The notes beneath the pieces are model-generated. The model had not been told where the DNA came from and made no database searches. It was given only the letters and a program-made list of their open reading frames with translations. A DNA stretch of 64,000 bases, taken from contig NZ_MYFO02000003.1 of NCBI RefSeq assembly GCF_004514475.2, positions 186,001 to 250,000 on the forward strand, in the 5' to 3' direction. Shown piece after piece: positions 1 through 9,163 of this stretch (the first letter of the stretch is position 1; each line of letters starts with the position of its first letter). The position numbers were made by a program, and so were the translations under genes. Source of the stretch: Paenibacillus athensensis. GTDB lineage: Bacteria > Bacillota > Bacilli > Paenibacillales > NBRC-103111.

Positions 1-140
1 GGAGCTTAGCGGCCAAGGAAAAATGGTTTTTTTTAACACCGTTAACTTGACGATTACCCGATAATCGGAACTTTTATTACATATATGTAATAAACTGTTG
101 TTTTTGTCGAAAAACCTTCGAGAAAATTTTCAAAATGCTA

Positions 141-168
141 TTGAGTGCTCGGATTTTCACTCTATAAT
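141..168 (+). promoter_or_regulatory. Candidate sigma-A promoter for the CYTH gene
   Basis: TTGAGT (141-146) and a perfect TATAAT (163-168) are separated by 16 bp, a good vegetative promoter. It would leave a leader of about 75 nt before the TTG start at 250. The rest of 1-249 is AT-rich and holds no gene that I can support. Confidence 0.6.
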
Positions 169-249
169 GAAAAAAACAGGACATCATTCTTGCTATCATT
201 CATGCTATACTGATATTGTCAAAAAATTCAGGTAAAGCGAGGTGCCGAT

Positions 250-843
250 TTGCTGGAACGTGAAATCAAGCAGTTGTTGACTGAGCAGGAATATGCGGCC
301 ATCATCAGCAGCGATGTCTGGTCCGGTCTCGGCAAAAAGCAACTGCTGCAAATCAACTACTACTACGATACGCCGAATTTTGAACTTTTTCGTCACGATA
401 TCACCTTGAGGGTCAGACAAAAGGAAGGCCGTCTGAATCTGGAAATGAAATACAGTGTTGCCGACAAGACGACTTACAAGATAAAACAGGAGCTGTCCCG
501 GCCGCTTGACGCGCTGCCGGCGACAATTGACACAGCCGCTTATTTCCCGGAGGCGCCGGTCGCTGTGCAGGCTGCATTGATTCAGCCGCTCGTGACGGAG
601 CGCACTTCAATCCGTTTCTCGGACGGCGTTGCCGTCGATGTGGACAAGAACAGCTATTTGGGCCGGCTGGATTATGAACTGGAGATTGAATTCTCCGAGG
701 ATGCTTATGACGAAGCTTATCGTCTGTACAAACATTTCTTTGCTGATCGGGAATCCCGAACCGGGGACGGCAAGAAGGGACGTTTTTTTGAAGCCTATTT
801 GCAGTTTATGGATAAATCGCTTGACGAGGGGGACAACGCATAG
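250..843 (+). CDS. CYTH domain protein (YjbK-like)
   Basis: The 197-residue protein carries the CYTH signature ExExK at its extreme N-terminus (E3, E5, K7), followed by alternating charged strands (LRVRQKEGR, LEMKYS, LDYELEIEF) typical of the triphosphate tunnel fold. The family binds or hydrolyses triphosphates such as PPPi or nucleotides at the centre of a beta-tunnel. Its length matches Bacillus YjbK. The start is TTG at 250, which places the ExExK motif three residues in; no ATG is available upstream. It lies 38 bp upstream of a NarL-type regulator and probably shares its transcript. The substrate cannot be told from sequence. Confidence 0.8.
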   Translation: MLEREIKQLLTEQEYAAIISSDVWSGLGKKQLLQINYYYDTPNFELFRHDITLRVRQKEGRLNLEMKYSVADKTTYKIKQELSRPLDALPATIDTAAYFPEAPVAVQAALIQPLVTERTSIRFSDGVAVDVDKNSYLGRLDYELEIEFSEDAYDEAYRLYKHFFADRESRTGDGKKGRFFEAYLQFMDKSLDEGDNA

Positions 844-881
844 AAGCAACTACTTCTCAAAATTAGCCCGAGGAGGAAATT

Positions 882-1529
882 ATGATTAAGGTGGTTCTGG
901 TTGATGGCCAACGCTTGGTGAGCGAAGGCATCAAGTTCATTTTGGAAAGAGACGAAGAGATTCAAGTCGTGGGTTTTGCGGCGAACGTGGAGGATACCCT
1001 TCAGCTGTGCGGCGAGCACGAGCCGGATGTGCTGATTCTTGATGTCCATATGCCCGGGGGGGACGGCATTGAAATTACCGCCCAGGTCCACCGCAAATTT
1101 CCGGCGACGCAGGTCATTGTGCTGACCGGCTGCCGCGACCTCGATATGGTTGTCAAAGCGATGAATAGCGGAGCAAGCGGATATATGCTCAAGAATATCA
1201 ACCCCGACGAACTGGTGATGACGGTTAAAAGCGCGGCACTGGGGCTTAGCGTGATGCATAAGGACGTGCTGATCGACTTTACGCGCAACGTGCCGACGCA
1301 GGAGGTCGCAGCGGCGCTGGACAAGCCTGCGCTGGACATCAGCTTCACCGAACGGGAAATCAACATCATCAAGCATGTGGTTGATGGCAAGGAGAATCGC
1401 GAGATCGCGCAAAGCTTGTTTTTGTCGGTAGGAACGGTCAAAAATACGATTTCAACGATTCTCAAAAAGCTCAATTTACGGGACCGGATCGAGCTTGTCG
1501 TCTTTGCCGTACGCAACAATTTGCTGTAA
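882..1529 (+). CDS. NarL/LuxR-type response regulator
   Basis: The 215-residue protein has a receiver domain (residues 1-120, phosphoacceptor D54 in LILDVHMP, conserved Lys in YMLKN) and a C-terminal LuxR helix-turn-helix (FTEREINIIKHVVDG to VGTVKNTISTILKKL). It is a DNA-binding transcriptional regulator, normally phosphorylated by a sensor kinase, but none is adjacent. One of the two N-terminal acidic Mg-binding residues is replaced: the usual D-D is D8-G9. Phosphorylation may therefore be weakened or absent. A strong AGGAGG ribosome site precedes the ATG. An intrinsic terminator follows, so this gene ends the first transcription unit. Confidence 0.88.
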   Translation: MIKVVLVDGQRLVSEGIKFILERDEEIQVVGFAANVEDTLQLCGEHEPDVLILDVHMPGGDGIEITAQVHRKFPATQVIVLTGCRDLDMVVKAMNSGASGYMLKNINPDELVMTVKSAALGLSVMHKDVLIDFTRNVPTQEVAAALDKPALDISFTEREINIIKHVVDGKENREIAQSLFLSVGTVKNTISTILKKLNLRDRIELVVFAVRNNLL

Positions 1530-1571
1530 TTTCATAGTTTTGGCCGCATTTTGGCCGGACATTGGCCGAAT

Positions 1572-1613
1572 AGGACAGGTGGATAAGAAAATTATCCACT
1601 TGTCCTTTTTTTT
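1572..1613 (+). terminator. Intrinsic terminator
   Basis: A 15-bp stem (aggacaggtggataa paired with ttatccacttgtcct, one G-T wobble) with a 6-nt loop is followed by a run of T. It closes the CYTH/regulator unit and separates it from the ACP operon. Confidence 0.92.
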
Positions 1614-1727
1614 GCCTTTTGAAAAGGGACTCGCGGACACGAGAAAGAGACCTCAGACATCTAGTGTCGAAATGAATCGATAAGGTAATCTAAAGGTCAA
1701 GCATAAATTGATAAGGAGTGAGTCGGA

Positions 1728-1988
1728 ATGACGATCCACGACAAAATTTCCGAAATTGTAGCCATGGTTTTCCGCATTGATCCTGAGAATGTGAAGAAGA
1801 TGTCGGGTGACGAGCTGCTCAGCACCATCGGCATGGATTCGATCAACTGCATGGAAATCGTAGTGAACATCGAGGAAGAATTTTCCGTGACTTTCAACGA
1901 CGAGGAGCTGCTGCTGGACAACCTGAACACGTTGAACAAGCTGGCCCAAATCGTTGAGCAAAAAACAAGCGAACACACCATGTCCTAA
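1728..1988 (+). CDS. Acyl carrier protein (first of two)
   Basis: The 86-residue acidic protein has the four-helix carrier-protein pattern and the 4'-phosphopantetheine attachment motif GMDSIN, with modifiable Ser38. It would hold an acyl or aminoacyl group as a thioester. It opens the long operon and is followed 14 bp later by the exporter ATPase. The butirosin pathway uses a discrete ACP (BtrI) loaded by an ATP-grasp ligase, and both a BtrJ-like ligase and a BtrK-like decarboxylase are encoded at the far end of this operon, so this ACP or the one at 7400 may be their partner. A strong aaggagtgag ribosome site precedes the ATG. It is not the housekeeping AcpP: no fatty-acid genes are nearby. 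Confidence 0.9.
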   Translation: MTIHDKISEIVAMVFRIDPENVKKMSGDELLSTIGMDSINCMEIVVNIEEEFSVTFNDEELLLDNLNTLNKLAQIVEQKTSEHTMS

Positions 1989-2002
1989 GAGGGGGAAATG
2001 TA

Positions 2003-3013
2003 ATGGCCTTGATTGAAGTCAAGGATTTGGTCAAAGAGTATCAGCTGAACGTAAGGAACAAGGGACTTTTCGGCTCGATTAAAGGCTTGCTGATTCCCGA
2101 ATACGAGACGAAACGCGCCGTTGACAATATCAACTTCTCGATTGAAAAAGGCCAGACCGTAGGCTTCATCGGGCCGAACGGGGCGGGTAAATCGTCCACG
2201 GTCAAGATGCTGGCCGGCATTCTCGTACCGACGTCCGGCTCGATTTCCATCGGCGGCTTGAATCCTTACAAGGACCGCAAGCTGAACGCCTCGCGCATGG
2301 GAGTTGTTTTCGGACAAAGAACCCAGCTGTGGTGGGACTTGCCAGTCAGCGATACGTATGACCTGCTCAGACATATCTACAAGGTTCCGGAGAAAGAGTT
2401 CAAAGCGAACCTCGACATGTTCAGCGAAATGCTGGGCCTGCACGAATTCATGAAGCAGCCGGTCCGCCAGCTCAGCTTGGGCCAAAAGATGCGTGCGGAC
2501 ATCGCCGCCGCCCTGCTGCATGATCCGGAAATCATCTTCTTCGACGAGCCGACAATCGGCCTCGACGTCATCGCGAAGGAGAAAATCCGCGAATTCATCC
2601 GTTTCATCAACAAAGAAAAGGGCACCACGATGCTCTTCACCACACACGATATGGTCGACATCGAGAAGACGTGCGAGCGCATGATCATTATCGACCACGG
2701 TACGACGGTTTACGATGGTACGGTGGACGAAATCAAGCGCAAATACGGCAGCGACCGCTTTCTGGTCGTGGAATTCGGCGAGACCTACGGCAGCATTCAG
2801 CTCCAGGGAGCCGAGCTTGTTCAGGAGAAGGACAACAAGAAGTGGTTCCGTTTCTCCAAAGACGAGGTGCAGGTATCCGAGCTGATCAACAGACTGTCCC
2901 AGAAATACAGCATTGCCGATTTGACGGTGCAGGAGCCGGAAATCGATAGCATCATCCGAGAAATTTATCAAGGGGGCATTAACCTCAATGCGAGTTTATC
3001 TGGAGTTTGCTAA
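2003..3013 (+). CDS. ABC-2 exporter ATP-binding protein
   Basis: The 336-residue ATPase shows Walker A GPNGAGKSS, Q-loop VVFGQRTQLWWD, signature LSLGQKMRAD, Walker B IIFFDEP and the H-loop TTHD. The GQRTQLWWD Q-loop is characteristic of the COG4586 group, which pairs with COG4587 and COG3694 permeases; exactly these two follow. The C-terminal ~90 residues form an extra domain usual in this group. It should power export of the product of the operon. Its 3' end overlaps the first permease by 26 bp, implying translational coupling. Confidence 0.92.
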   Translation: MALIEVKDLVKEYQLNVRNKGLFGSIKGLLIPEYETKRAVDNINFSIEKGQTVGFIGPNGAGKSSTVKMLAGILVPTSGSISIGGLNPYKDRKLNASRMGVVFGQRTQLWWDLPVSDTYDLLRHIYKVPEKEFKANLDMFSEMLGLHEFMKQPVRQLSLGQKMRADIAAALLHDPEIIFFDEPTIGLDVIAKEKIREFIRFINKEKGTTMLFTTHDMVDIEKTCERMIIIDHGTTVYDGTVDEIKRKYGSDRFLVVEFGETYGSIQLQGAELVQEKDNKKWFRFSKDEVQVSELINRLSQKYSIADLTVQEPEIDSIIREIYQGGINLNASLSGVC

Positions 3014-3776
3014 GAAGTCGTTCCAGAACAATATCGTGTATCGGATGGACTATTTTGCCGGCGTTATCAATGCGCTCGTGATGATTTTTGTCAACATTTC
3101 CATCTGGAAAGCGATCTATGAGGAAGAGGAGTCCCTGGAGGGCGTACAGTTCAAAATTGTTGCGACCTACATCGTTTTGTCCTTTTTGATGCAGGTTGTG
3201 TATACGATGGACGAATATTTTATCGAGGGCAAGGTCAGGAGCGGTTTGATTTCTTCGGATTTGATGAAGCCGATCAACTTCCGGCTGTACGTCTTTTCGT
3301 ACAATATCGGCACGATGCTGTTCCGGCTGCTGATGCAGCTGCTTCCGGCGCTGCTCGTTTCGATCTTCCTGTTCAAGCTGCTGCCGCCGTTTTCAACGGA
3401 AATGCTGATCTATTTCATTGTGAGCTCGGCGCTCGGCTATCTGGTGCTCTACAACCTGAACTTCATCGTTTGGTCCAGCACGTTCTGGTTCTACTGGACG
3501 TTCAGTCTGGTTACGATCAAGGATGCGGCCGTGATGATTTTCTCGGGAGCGCTCATTCCGCTGTGGTTCATGCCGCAGTGGCTGATCGATTTCATCAAGC
3601 TGACGCCGTTTGACTCGATCTTTTACACGCCAATCCGGATTTACTTGGGACAAATTCCGCATGAAGAAATTTGGACAAGCATGTTGAGACAGGTCATATG
3701 GGTCGTGCTGTTGTTCGCGATCGGCCAACTGCTGTGGAAAGCGGCGGCTAAAAAGCTGGTCGTGCAAGGAGGGTAA
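2988..3776 (+). CDS. ABC-2 permease, COG4587-like
   Basis: The 262-residue integral membrane protein has about six hydrophobic segments, with the conserved start RVYLEFAKKSFQNNIVYRMDY seen in this permease group. It forms the membrane channel with the next gene and the preceding ATPase. The ATG at 2988 lies within the end of the ATPase gene behind AAGGGGG. Substrates of this subfamily are mostly unknown; the operon suggests a small acylated metabolite. Confidence 0.88.
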   Translation: MRVYLEFAKKSFQNNIVYRMDYFAGVINALVMIFVNISIWKAIYEEEESLEGVQFKIVATYIVLSFLMQVVYTMDEYFIEGKVRSGLISSDLMKPINFRLYVFSYNIGTMLFRLLMQLLPALLVSIFLFKLLPPFSTEMLIYFIVSSALGYLVLYNLNFIVWSSTFWFYWTFSLVTIKDAAVMIFSGALIPLWFMPQWLIDFIKLTPFDSIFYTPIRIYLGQIPHEEIWTSMLRQVIWVVLLFAIGQLLWKAAAKKLVVQGG

Positions 3777-3778
3777 TC

Positions 3779-4609
3779 GTGAGGAAGCATACGCTTTGGG
3801 ATTTGACCACATTGTTCTTTCGCTACACGAAGCTGACGCTCAAAACAACGCTCGAATACAAGTTCGACCGGAGCCTGATTACGGTGGCGATTTTTTTCCG
3901 CGAGATGATCAGCGTTGCCGTCATGTTTCTGATTTTGCTTCGTTTCTTGCACATCCGCGGCTGGGAGATGCAGGAGCTGATGTTCTTGTACAGCTTCTTG
4001 TTCCTGTCATACAGTCTGTTCGTCTTTCTCTTTGCCGGCGTCCGCGATTTTGACGGCATGGTGCATTCCGGGGATTTCGACCGTTTTCTAACGCGTCCGC
4101 TTGGTCTCTTGTATCAGATCATCGCTGCGCGCGTCGACTATCCGGCTACGCTGGGACACGGAATTGTCGGTCTGGTGCTATTCTTCAATACGGCCTTCGC
4201 CGTGGGGATCGATTGGACCTGGCAGAACGCGCTGTTCTACATCATGGCTATTCTGGGCGGAGCGGTCATTCAGGCTTCCATTTTCATGCTGTCGGCTTGC
4301 TTCAGCTTCTGGAGCGTCCGCACGGAAAACCTGCGTAACCTGATTTTCTTCAACAGCCGTCGGGTCGCCGGTTATCCGATTACGTTTTATCCGGGCATTA
4401 TCCAAAAGGTTCTGATTTTTGTCGTTCCTTTCGGCTTTGTCAACTACTTCCCGTCCCAGTTTTTCCTGCATAAAGCAGACGGCGAGCAGTTCTGGAGCGG
4501 TTTTGTGTATTTGACGCCGGCGGTCGGCGTTGTCATGTTCCTGCTGGTCTCCATCCTTTGGAAATACGGCGTCAAGAACTACAAAAGCACGGGCAATGCC
4601 ATGTACTAG
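3779..4609 (+). CDS. ABC-2 permease, COG3694-like
   Basis: The 276-residue membrane protein has six predicted spans and the motif VRDFDGMVHSGDFDRFLTRPLG, typical of the second permease of this exporter type. The start is GTG at 3779 behind AAGGAGGG, immediately after the stop of the previous gene, so the three transporter genes are translationally linked. It completes a heterodimeric ABC-2 exporter. Confidence 0.88.
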   Translation: MRKHTLWDLTTLFFRYTKLTLKTTLEYKFDRSLITVAIFFREMISVAVMFLILLRFLHIRGWEMQELMFLYSFLFLSYSLFVFLFAGVRDFDGMVHSGDFDRFLTRPLGLLYQIIAARVDYPATLGHGIVGLVLFFNTAFAVGIDWTWQNALFYIMAILGGAVIQASIFMLSACFSFWSVRTENLRNLIFFNSRRVAGYPITFYPGIIQKVLIFVVPFGFVNYFPSQFFLHKADGEQFWSGFVYLTPAVGVVMFLLVSILWKYGVKNYKSTGNAMY

Positions 4610-4649
4610 GCCGTGTGCTAATCTTAACCGAAAAATAAGGAGTTGAATC

Positions 4650-6224
4650 ATGAAGAAGTACACCAACCTAATCGTGATCGGCGTGATTTTGCTGGCTGCA
4701 GCCGTCTTCATTACGATTAAAACCGTCAATTTCAATGACGTTTTGTTGACGCTTGGTTACTATGACAAAAAAATCAGCCTGATCAATACAGGCGACGTGC
4801 ATGGACACTTGGTATACGACGAAGCCAACGGGGGCTATTACTCGCTGGAAGAGGTCAACGTCGAGATGGGCCTGCCGCTGATTAAAGGGCTTGTGGACGA
4901 TCTGCGCAAAAAGAACCCGGACTCGCTCCTGGTCGATAGCGGCGATATGTTCCACGGCACGAACGAAGCGAACATCGACGAAGCGCAAGGGGTCGTGGAA
5001 GCGGCCAACCTGATGGGCTACGATGCGATGGCGCTCGGCAACCATGATCTTGACTTTGGCTTTGACCGCGCGGTCGAAATCAAAAACCAGCTGAAATATC
5101 CGATGCTTTCCGCGAACGCTCAGCGCGACGGCAAGCCGGCTTTCGAGCAATACAAGATCATTGAAGTTGGCGGCAAAAAAATCGGCGTCTTCGGCATGAC
5201 CGTGCCTGAAGCACTCTCGAACATGAACGTGTTCGATCAGAAGGGCGTACAGTTCGAAGATCCGGCTGAAGCGGCTACACGCGTGATCAAAATTTTGCAT
5301 GAGCAAAAGGTTGACGCGATTGTCATGCTTTCGCATTTGGGCGATGATCTGGACCGCGAGCTGGTGAAAAAAGTCGACGGCATCGACTTTATTCTGGCCG
5401 GTCACCATCACTTCCTGTACAAAGAAGCAACGAAGGTGAACAACACCTACATTGCTGAGCCAGGCTCCTATACGACGCATGTCGGGCTTGCCGATCTGTA
5501 TTTCCGCAACGGCAAAGTGGCTAAAGTCGGCTGGCATATTTTCCAAAGCAACGATCGCAGCAAAGAAGACAAAGCGGTTCTCGCCGTGGCTGACAAGTAT
5601 CATGCCATTGCGCTGGAACGCGGTAAGGAAGTTGTCGGTAAAACGACGGTGCAGCTCAACGGTATCCGCTCGCAGGTCCGTTCCAAAGAGACGAACCTTG
5701 CCGACCTGATTACAGACGCCATGCGCGACATTGGCAAAGCCGATCTGGCGTTGCTGAACGGCGGGGGGATCCGCGAGAGCGTACCTAAAGGCGAAGTGAC
5801 GCTGTACAACGTCGGCAAGCCGCTGCCGTTCGTTAACTCGCTCGTTACGGTTGAGGTGCCGGGCCAAAAAGTCTACGACGCGCTGGAACGCGGCTTGCGC
5901 GAATGGCCAAACGGCTCCAGCAACGGGGGCTTCCTCCAGGTATCGGGCATCACCTATGAATTTGACGGCTCCAAGCCGGCAGGTAAACGTCTGGTCAGCG
6001 TAAGCAAAGACGGACAACCGCTCGACAAGGAGAAAATTTACCGCGTCGCGACCAACGACTATCTGGTTAACGGCGGCGATAACTACGAGGAATTCAAAGG
6101 CGCCAAGCAGGTATATAAAGGCGATCTGCTGCGCGACGTCTTGGCTGAGTACATCAAGGAAAAAGGCGAAGTGGCACCTGCTACGGACGGTCGGATTAAA
6201 ATTTTGAACGAGCGTTACAAATAA
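4650..6224 (+). CDS. Membrane-anchored UshA-type 5'-nucleotidase / metallophosphatase
   Basis: The 524-residue protein has an N-terminal hydrophobic helix (residues 7-25, no clear signal-peptidase site, so probably an anchor), then a calcineurin-like metallophosphatase domain with D49/H51 in GDVHGH, DSGDMFHG, GNHDLDFG and GHHH, then the 5'-nucleotidase C-terminal domain with the NGGGIRE substrate motif. Family members hydrolyse nucleotides, UDP-sugars or cyclic phosphodiesters outside the cytoplasm. Its place directly after an exporter and upstream of a nucleotidyltransferase and a kinase suggests that it may remove a phosphate or nucleotidyl group from the exported product. That role is an inference; a stand-alone scavenging enzyme is the alternative. 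Confidence 0.88.
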   Translation: MKKYTNLIVIGVILLAAAVFITIKTVNFNDVLLTLGYYDKKISLINTGDVHGHLVYDEANGGYYSLEEVNVEMGLPLIKGLVDDLRKKNPDSLLVDSGDMFHGTNEANIDEAQGVVEAANLMGYDAMALGNHDLDFGFDRAVEIKNQLKYPMLSANAQRDGKPAFEQYKIIEVGGKKIGVFGMTVPEALSNMNVFDQKGVQFEDPAEAATRVIKILHEQKVDAIVMLSHLGDDLDRELVKKVDGIDFILAGHHHFLYKEATKVNNTYIAEPGSYTTHVGLADLYFRNGKVAKVGWHIFQSNDRSKEDKAVLAVADKYHAIALERGKEVVGKTTVQLNGIRSQVRSKETNLADLITDAMRDIGKADLALLNGGGIRESVPKGEVTLYNVGKPLPFVNSLVTVEVPGQKVYDALERGLREWPNGSSNGGFLQVSGITYEFDGSKPAGKRLVSVSKDGQPLDKEKIYRVATNDYLVNGGDNYEEFKGAKQVYKGDLLRDVLAEYIKEKGEVAPATDGRIKILNERYK

Positions 6225-6242
6225 GAAACGGCGGTGACCGAA

Positions 6243-7382
6243 ATGAGCAAGAAAAACATCGTAGAGAACGTGCCACGTTACTACGAAACTTATGTGAACG
6301 ACTGCTTTGCTACGGCATATGGCGCAGTTCTCGCCCATAAAGGCTTTAATCCGAATATCATTTTGGCCGACTATCTGTCGTTCATGTTCGATCCGAAAAC
6401 GGAATATTACGGAACGACGTATTTGTACCGCTTCTCCACCTCCGTGGCTTTCACGGAGGCCGAGCTGAACACATCGCTGGAGTTTGCGTATTTTGCGCCA
6501 ACGACGTATTTCAGCGAATGCGAGAACGTGGGAGAGGTCACGAAACACAAGGATCGCGTTCATATTACGATGTATATCGACGATGATCCGGAGGTCGCCG
6601 CCCGTCGTGTCGAGGAGCTGGTAGATTCCCAGGTTCCGGTAGCTGCCGTAGTCGATCTGTACTACATGAGCTATCACCGCGCTTATCAAAACGAGCACGG
6701 TCTGCATGCCATCGTCCTTACCGGCTACGACAATGAAAACCAAGAATATCACCTGTTTGACAAATACCTGCTTTCGAGCAGCGATTTCGACGGCGTGCTG
6801 CCGATGCAGGCGATCCGCGATGGCCGCATCTCCGATGTGCCGCGAAACAACCCGATCATCGGCGAATATCGCCGTCCGATCCGCCATTTGTGGATGGAAT
6901 TCAACGCCGATCCGAGCTTCGAGGTGACAGACGAAAAAGTCTTCGCTCTGCTTCGCGAAAGCTATCTGCGCATGAGCGGGCAAAAAGGCGTATTTGATTA
7001 CGTTACCGGCATTCAAGCCATCGAGGAGCTGCGCAAAAGCGTGCTGGGCTACAAAGAGAAGCCGGGCGATCAGGCTGCTGCCGCCTACTTCAAGGAATAC
7101 CACAACACCTGCCTGAAGCGCGTTGCCCGCAGCCGCCAGCGGTTCGCGGTGTTTATCCGCGAGGTAGCCGACAGACTGCCGCAGGAATGCGTAGACATCC
7201 TGTTGGAAAATGTACAGGAATCCGCAAAACGTTGGGACATTATCTCCAACATCTCCCTGAAATTTGCGATTACGAAAGCGCACCGGATGCTGGACGATAT
7301 GGAACGCAATATCCAGGCCATCATCGAGGCCGAATCCAAGGTGATCGAACAGCTTGAGCTTTGTACCAAAACCACCGTATAA
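6243..7382 (+). CDS. BtrH-like protein (butirosin biosynthesis H, N-terminal domain)
   Basis: The 379-residue protein resembles the BtrH_N family (PF14399): N-terminal NDCFATAYGAVLAHKG with a candidate catalytic Cys, and about 140 residues later HAIVLTGYDNENQEYHLFDKY, the matching His/Asp segment. In butirosin synthesis BtrH transfers the ACP-bound acyl chain onto the aminoglycoside amine. Here it lies 17 bp upstream of the second ACP gene, which fits an ACP-dependent acyltransferase. The helical C-terminal half is not assigned. The ATG at 6243 is preferred over the GTG at 6234 because GGCGGTGA sits 5 nt upstream. The acceptor is unknown. Confidence 0.72.
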   Translation: MSKKNIVENVPRYYETYVNDCFATAYGAVLAHKGFNPNIILADYLSFMFDPKTEYYGTTYLYRFSTSVAFTEAELNTSLEFAYFAPTTYFSECENVGEVTKHKDRVHITMYIDDDPEVAARRVEELVDSQVPVAAVVDLYYMSYHRAYQNEHGLHAIVLTGYDNENQEYHLFDKYLLSSSDFDGVLPMQAIRDGRISDVPRNNPIIGEYRRPIRHLWMEFNADPSFEVTDEKVFALLRESYLRMSGQKGVFDYVTGIQAIEELRKSVLGYKEKPGDQAAAAYFKEYHNTCLKRVARSRQRFAVFIREVADRLPQECVDILLENVQESAKRWDIISNISLKFAITKAHRMLDDMERNIQAIIEAESKVIEQLELCTKTTV

Positions 7383-7399
7383 AAGGAGAATGACAAACC

Positions 7400-7651
7400 A
7401 TGAACGTATTAGAACAAATCCAAACAGCTCTGAATGAAGTTGCCGTAGGCGCGGAAGGCCGCGAGCTGACCGGCGAGCTGAATCTGTCCGAGCTGGGCAT
7501 CGATTCGATTAAATACGTGGAATTGCTCGTACGCATCGAAGAGCTGTGCGACATTACGTTTGACGAATCGGATCTGGGTATGGAATCGCTGCGCAATATC
7601 GGCGACCTGAAGGCTCTGATCGAAAAAACGCTGTCGCAGCAAGTAGGTTAA
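7400..7651 (+). CDS. Acyl carrier protein (second of two)
   Basis: The 83-residue carrier protein has the phosphopantetheine motif GIDSIKYVEL with Ser36. It is clearly different in sequence from the ACP at 1728, so the two are not a recent duplication. It sits between the BtrH-like gene and an ANL ligase whose start lies one base after its stop, so the ligase is its most likely loading enzyme and the BtrH-like protein its most likely unloading partner. An AAAGGAGAATG ribosome site precedes it. Confidence 0.9.
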   Translation: MNVLEQIQTALNEVAVGAEGRELTGELNLSELGIDSIKYVELLVRIEELCDITFDESDLGMESLRNIGDLKALIEKTLSQQVG

Positions 7652-7652
7652 T

Positions 7653-9131
7653 ATGAGCCTGTGGCGCGTATTGGAACAGTCGCTCCGGGCCCACGGCCAG
7701 CAGCCGGCGCTCACCCGGCCTGACGGCTCCTGCATGGACTACGCCGGGCTGCTGGAGCGCGTAGAAGCGCTCTCGGCCAAGCTGGGCGCGTTCATTCCGG
7801 CCGGCAGCCGCGTCGCTGTGGTGGATGAGCATCCCTTTGAGGAAGCGATTCAGGTGCTGGCGCTGATTGCGCTGGAAGTAACCGTCATTCCGCTTGCCTA
7901 CAAGTACGGGGAACAGCGCTGCATTCAGATTATTGAACACACGCGGCCGGATTTCCTTTGCTCCAGTACGTCGTCGCTCGTTTCCGAAGCGATTCTCGAA
8001 GCTTGCCGGACGACCGGCACCGTCCCTGTCATCGGGGCGGAGCTGCAGTCCGGCGCGCCGCAAGGCGCGGGCGGAAGCGACGGCTTGCCTGCGGAGATGC
8101 CGGCCAGCTTCATCATGTACACATCGGGCAGTACCGGCAAGCCTAAAGGCGCTGTACTGACGCATGCGAACATTTTGGCCAATATCGAAGATATCCGCAC
8201 GTATTTTGAGGTCGGGCCGGGCGATCACGTTCTGATCAACCGCTCGCTCAGCCACGCGTCGGTCATGACCGGGGAGTTCCTCTACGGTTTGATCTACGGG
8301 GCGCGGGTCACGTTTTATACCGAAGCGTTTGTACCCAGAAGGCTGCTCAGCTTTATGGAAACGAACGGCGTCACCATATTCTGTTCCACGCCGACGATCT
8401 TTTACCAGATGGCGCTGGACCGTTCCGATTACCGGGTCCCGTCGCTGCGCAAGGTTGCGCTGATGGGCGAATACTTACACAAGCAGGTGTCATTAAAGAT
8501 CAGCGAGCGGTTCTCTCATGTGGAGTTTTTTATGCTCTACGGTCAGACCGAGGCATCGCCGCGCATTACGTATTTGCCGTCGCGTTATTTTACGGAGAAG
8601 GAAAGCTGTATTGGCATGACGCTGCCAAGTATGGAATTCCGTATTATCGACGAAAACGGACGCGATGTCGAACCCGGCGAGCCGGGCGAGCTGCTGGTCC
8701 GCGGACCGAACATTTTCTGGGGATACTGGGACCAGCCGGAGCTGACGGCGGTCAAGCTGCGTGACGGCTGGCTGCATACGGGCGATATGGTGGCTCAGGG
8801 CGAAGGACGTTTCCTGTATATTTCCGGGCGCAAGGACGATATGATCATCCGCGCCGGCATGAACATTTATCCGCGCGAGGTGGAGGATGTGCTGCTGGCC
8901 GACGAGCGGGTGCGCGAAGCGATTGTGTTCGGCGTCGCCGACCCGAAATATGGACAGAAGCTGCACGTATGCGCCGTTCCTTACGTCGAAGGCGGCTTGA
9001 CGCCAGCTGACGTGCTGGATATTTGCAAGAAAAAGCTTGCTACTTATCAGTACCCCGACGCGGTCGATATCGTTCAGCAGATTCCGCGCAACGCCGCCGG
9101 GAAGATCATGCGCAGACAAGTTACCGTTTAG
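7653..9131 (+). CDS. ANL-superfamily acyl-adenylate ligase
   Basis: The 492-residue enzyme has the AMP-binding P-loop YTSGSTGKPKGAVLTH, the YGQTEASP motif, HTGDM, the hinge GRKDDMIIRAGMNIYPREVE and the C-terminal catalytic Lys in AAGKIMRRQ. It would activate a carboxylic acid as an acyl-AMP and transfer it to a pantetheine thiol, either CoA or the adjacent ACP. The single-base gap after the ACP gene favours the ACP. Substrate residues cannot be read reliably; the N-terminal domain is short, like discrete acyl- or aryl-ACP ligases. A fatty acyl-CoA ligase role is the alternative. Confidence 0.88.
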   Translation: MSLWRVLEQSLRAHGQQPALTRPDGSCMDYAGLLERVEALSAKLGAFIPAGSRVAVVDEHPFEEAIQVLALIALEVTVIPLAYKYGEQRCIQIIEHTRPDFLCSSTSSLVSEAILEACRTTGTVPVIGAELQSGAPQGAGGSDGLPAEMPASFIMYTSGSTGKPKGAVLTHANILANIEDIRTYFEVGPGDHVLINRSLSHASVMTGEFLYGLIYGARVTFYTEAFVPRRLLSFMETNGVTIFCSTPTIFYQMALDRSDYRVPSLRKVALMGEYLHKQVSLKISERFSHVEFFMLYGQTEASPRITYLPSRYFTEKESCIGMTLPSMEFRIIDENGRDVEPGEPGELLVRGPNIFWGYWDQPELTAVKLRDGWLHTGDMVAQGEGRFLYISGRKDDMIIRAGMNIYPREVEDVLLADERVREAIVFGVADPKYGQKLHVCAVPYVEGGLTPADVLDICKKKLATYQYPDAVDIVQQIPRNAAGKIMRRQVTV

Positions 9132-9163
9132 CTTCCATCCCATACAAACAAAGGAGAGATTTT

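Noticed and set aside
4668-7283. Long open frame (871 codons) antisense to the phosphatase and BtrH-like genes
   Set aside because: The forward strand carries clear enzyme motifs in the same span. The antisense translation has no recognisable domain and no ribosome site. It results from GC-biased codon use.
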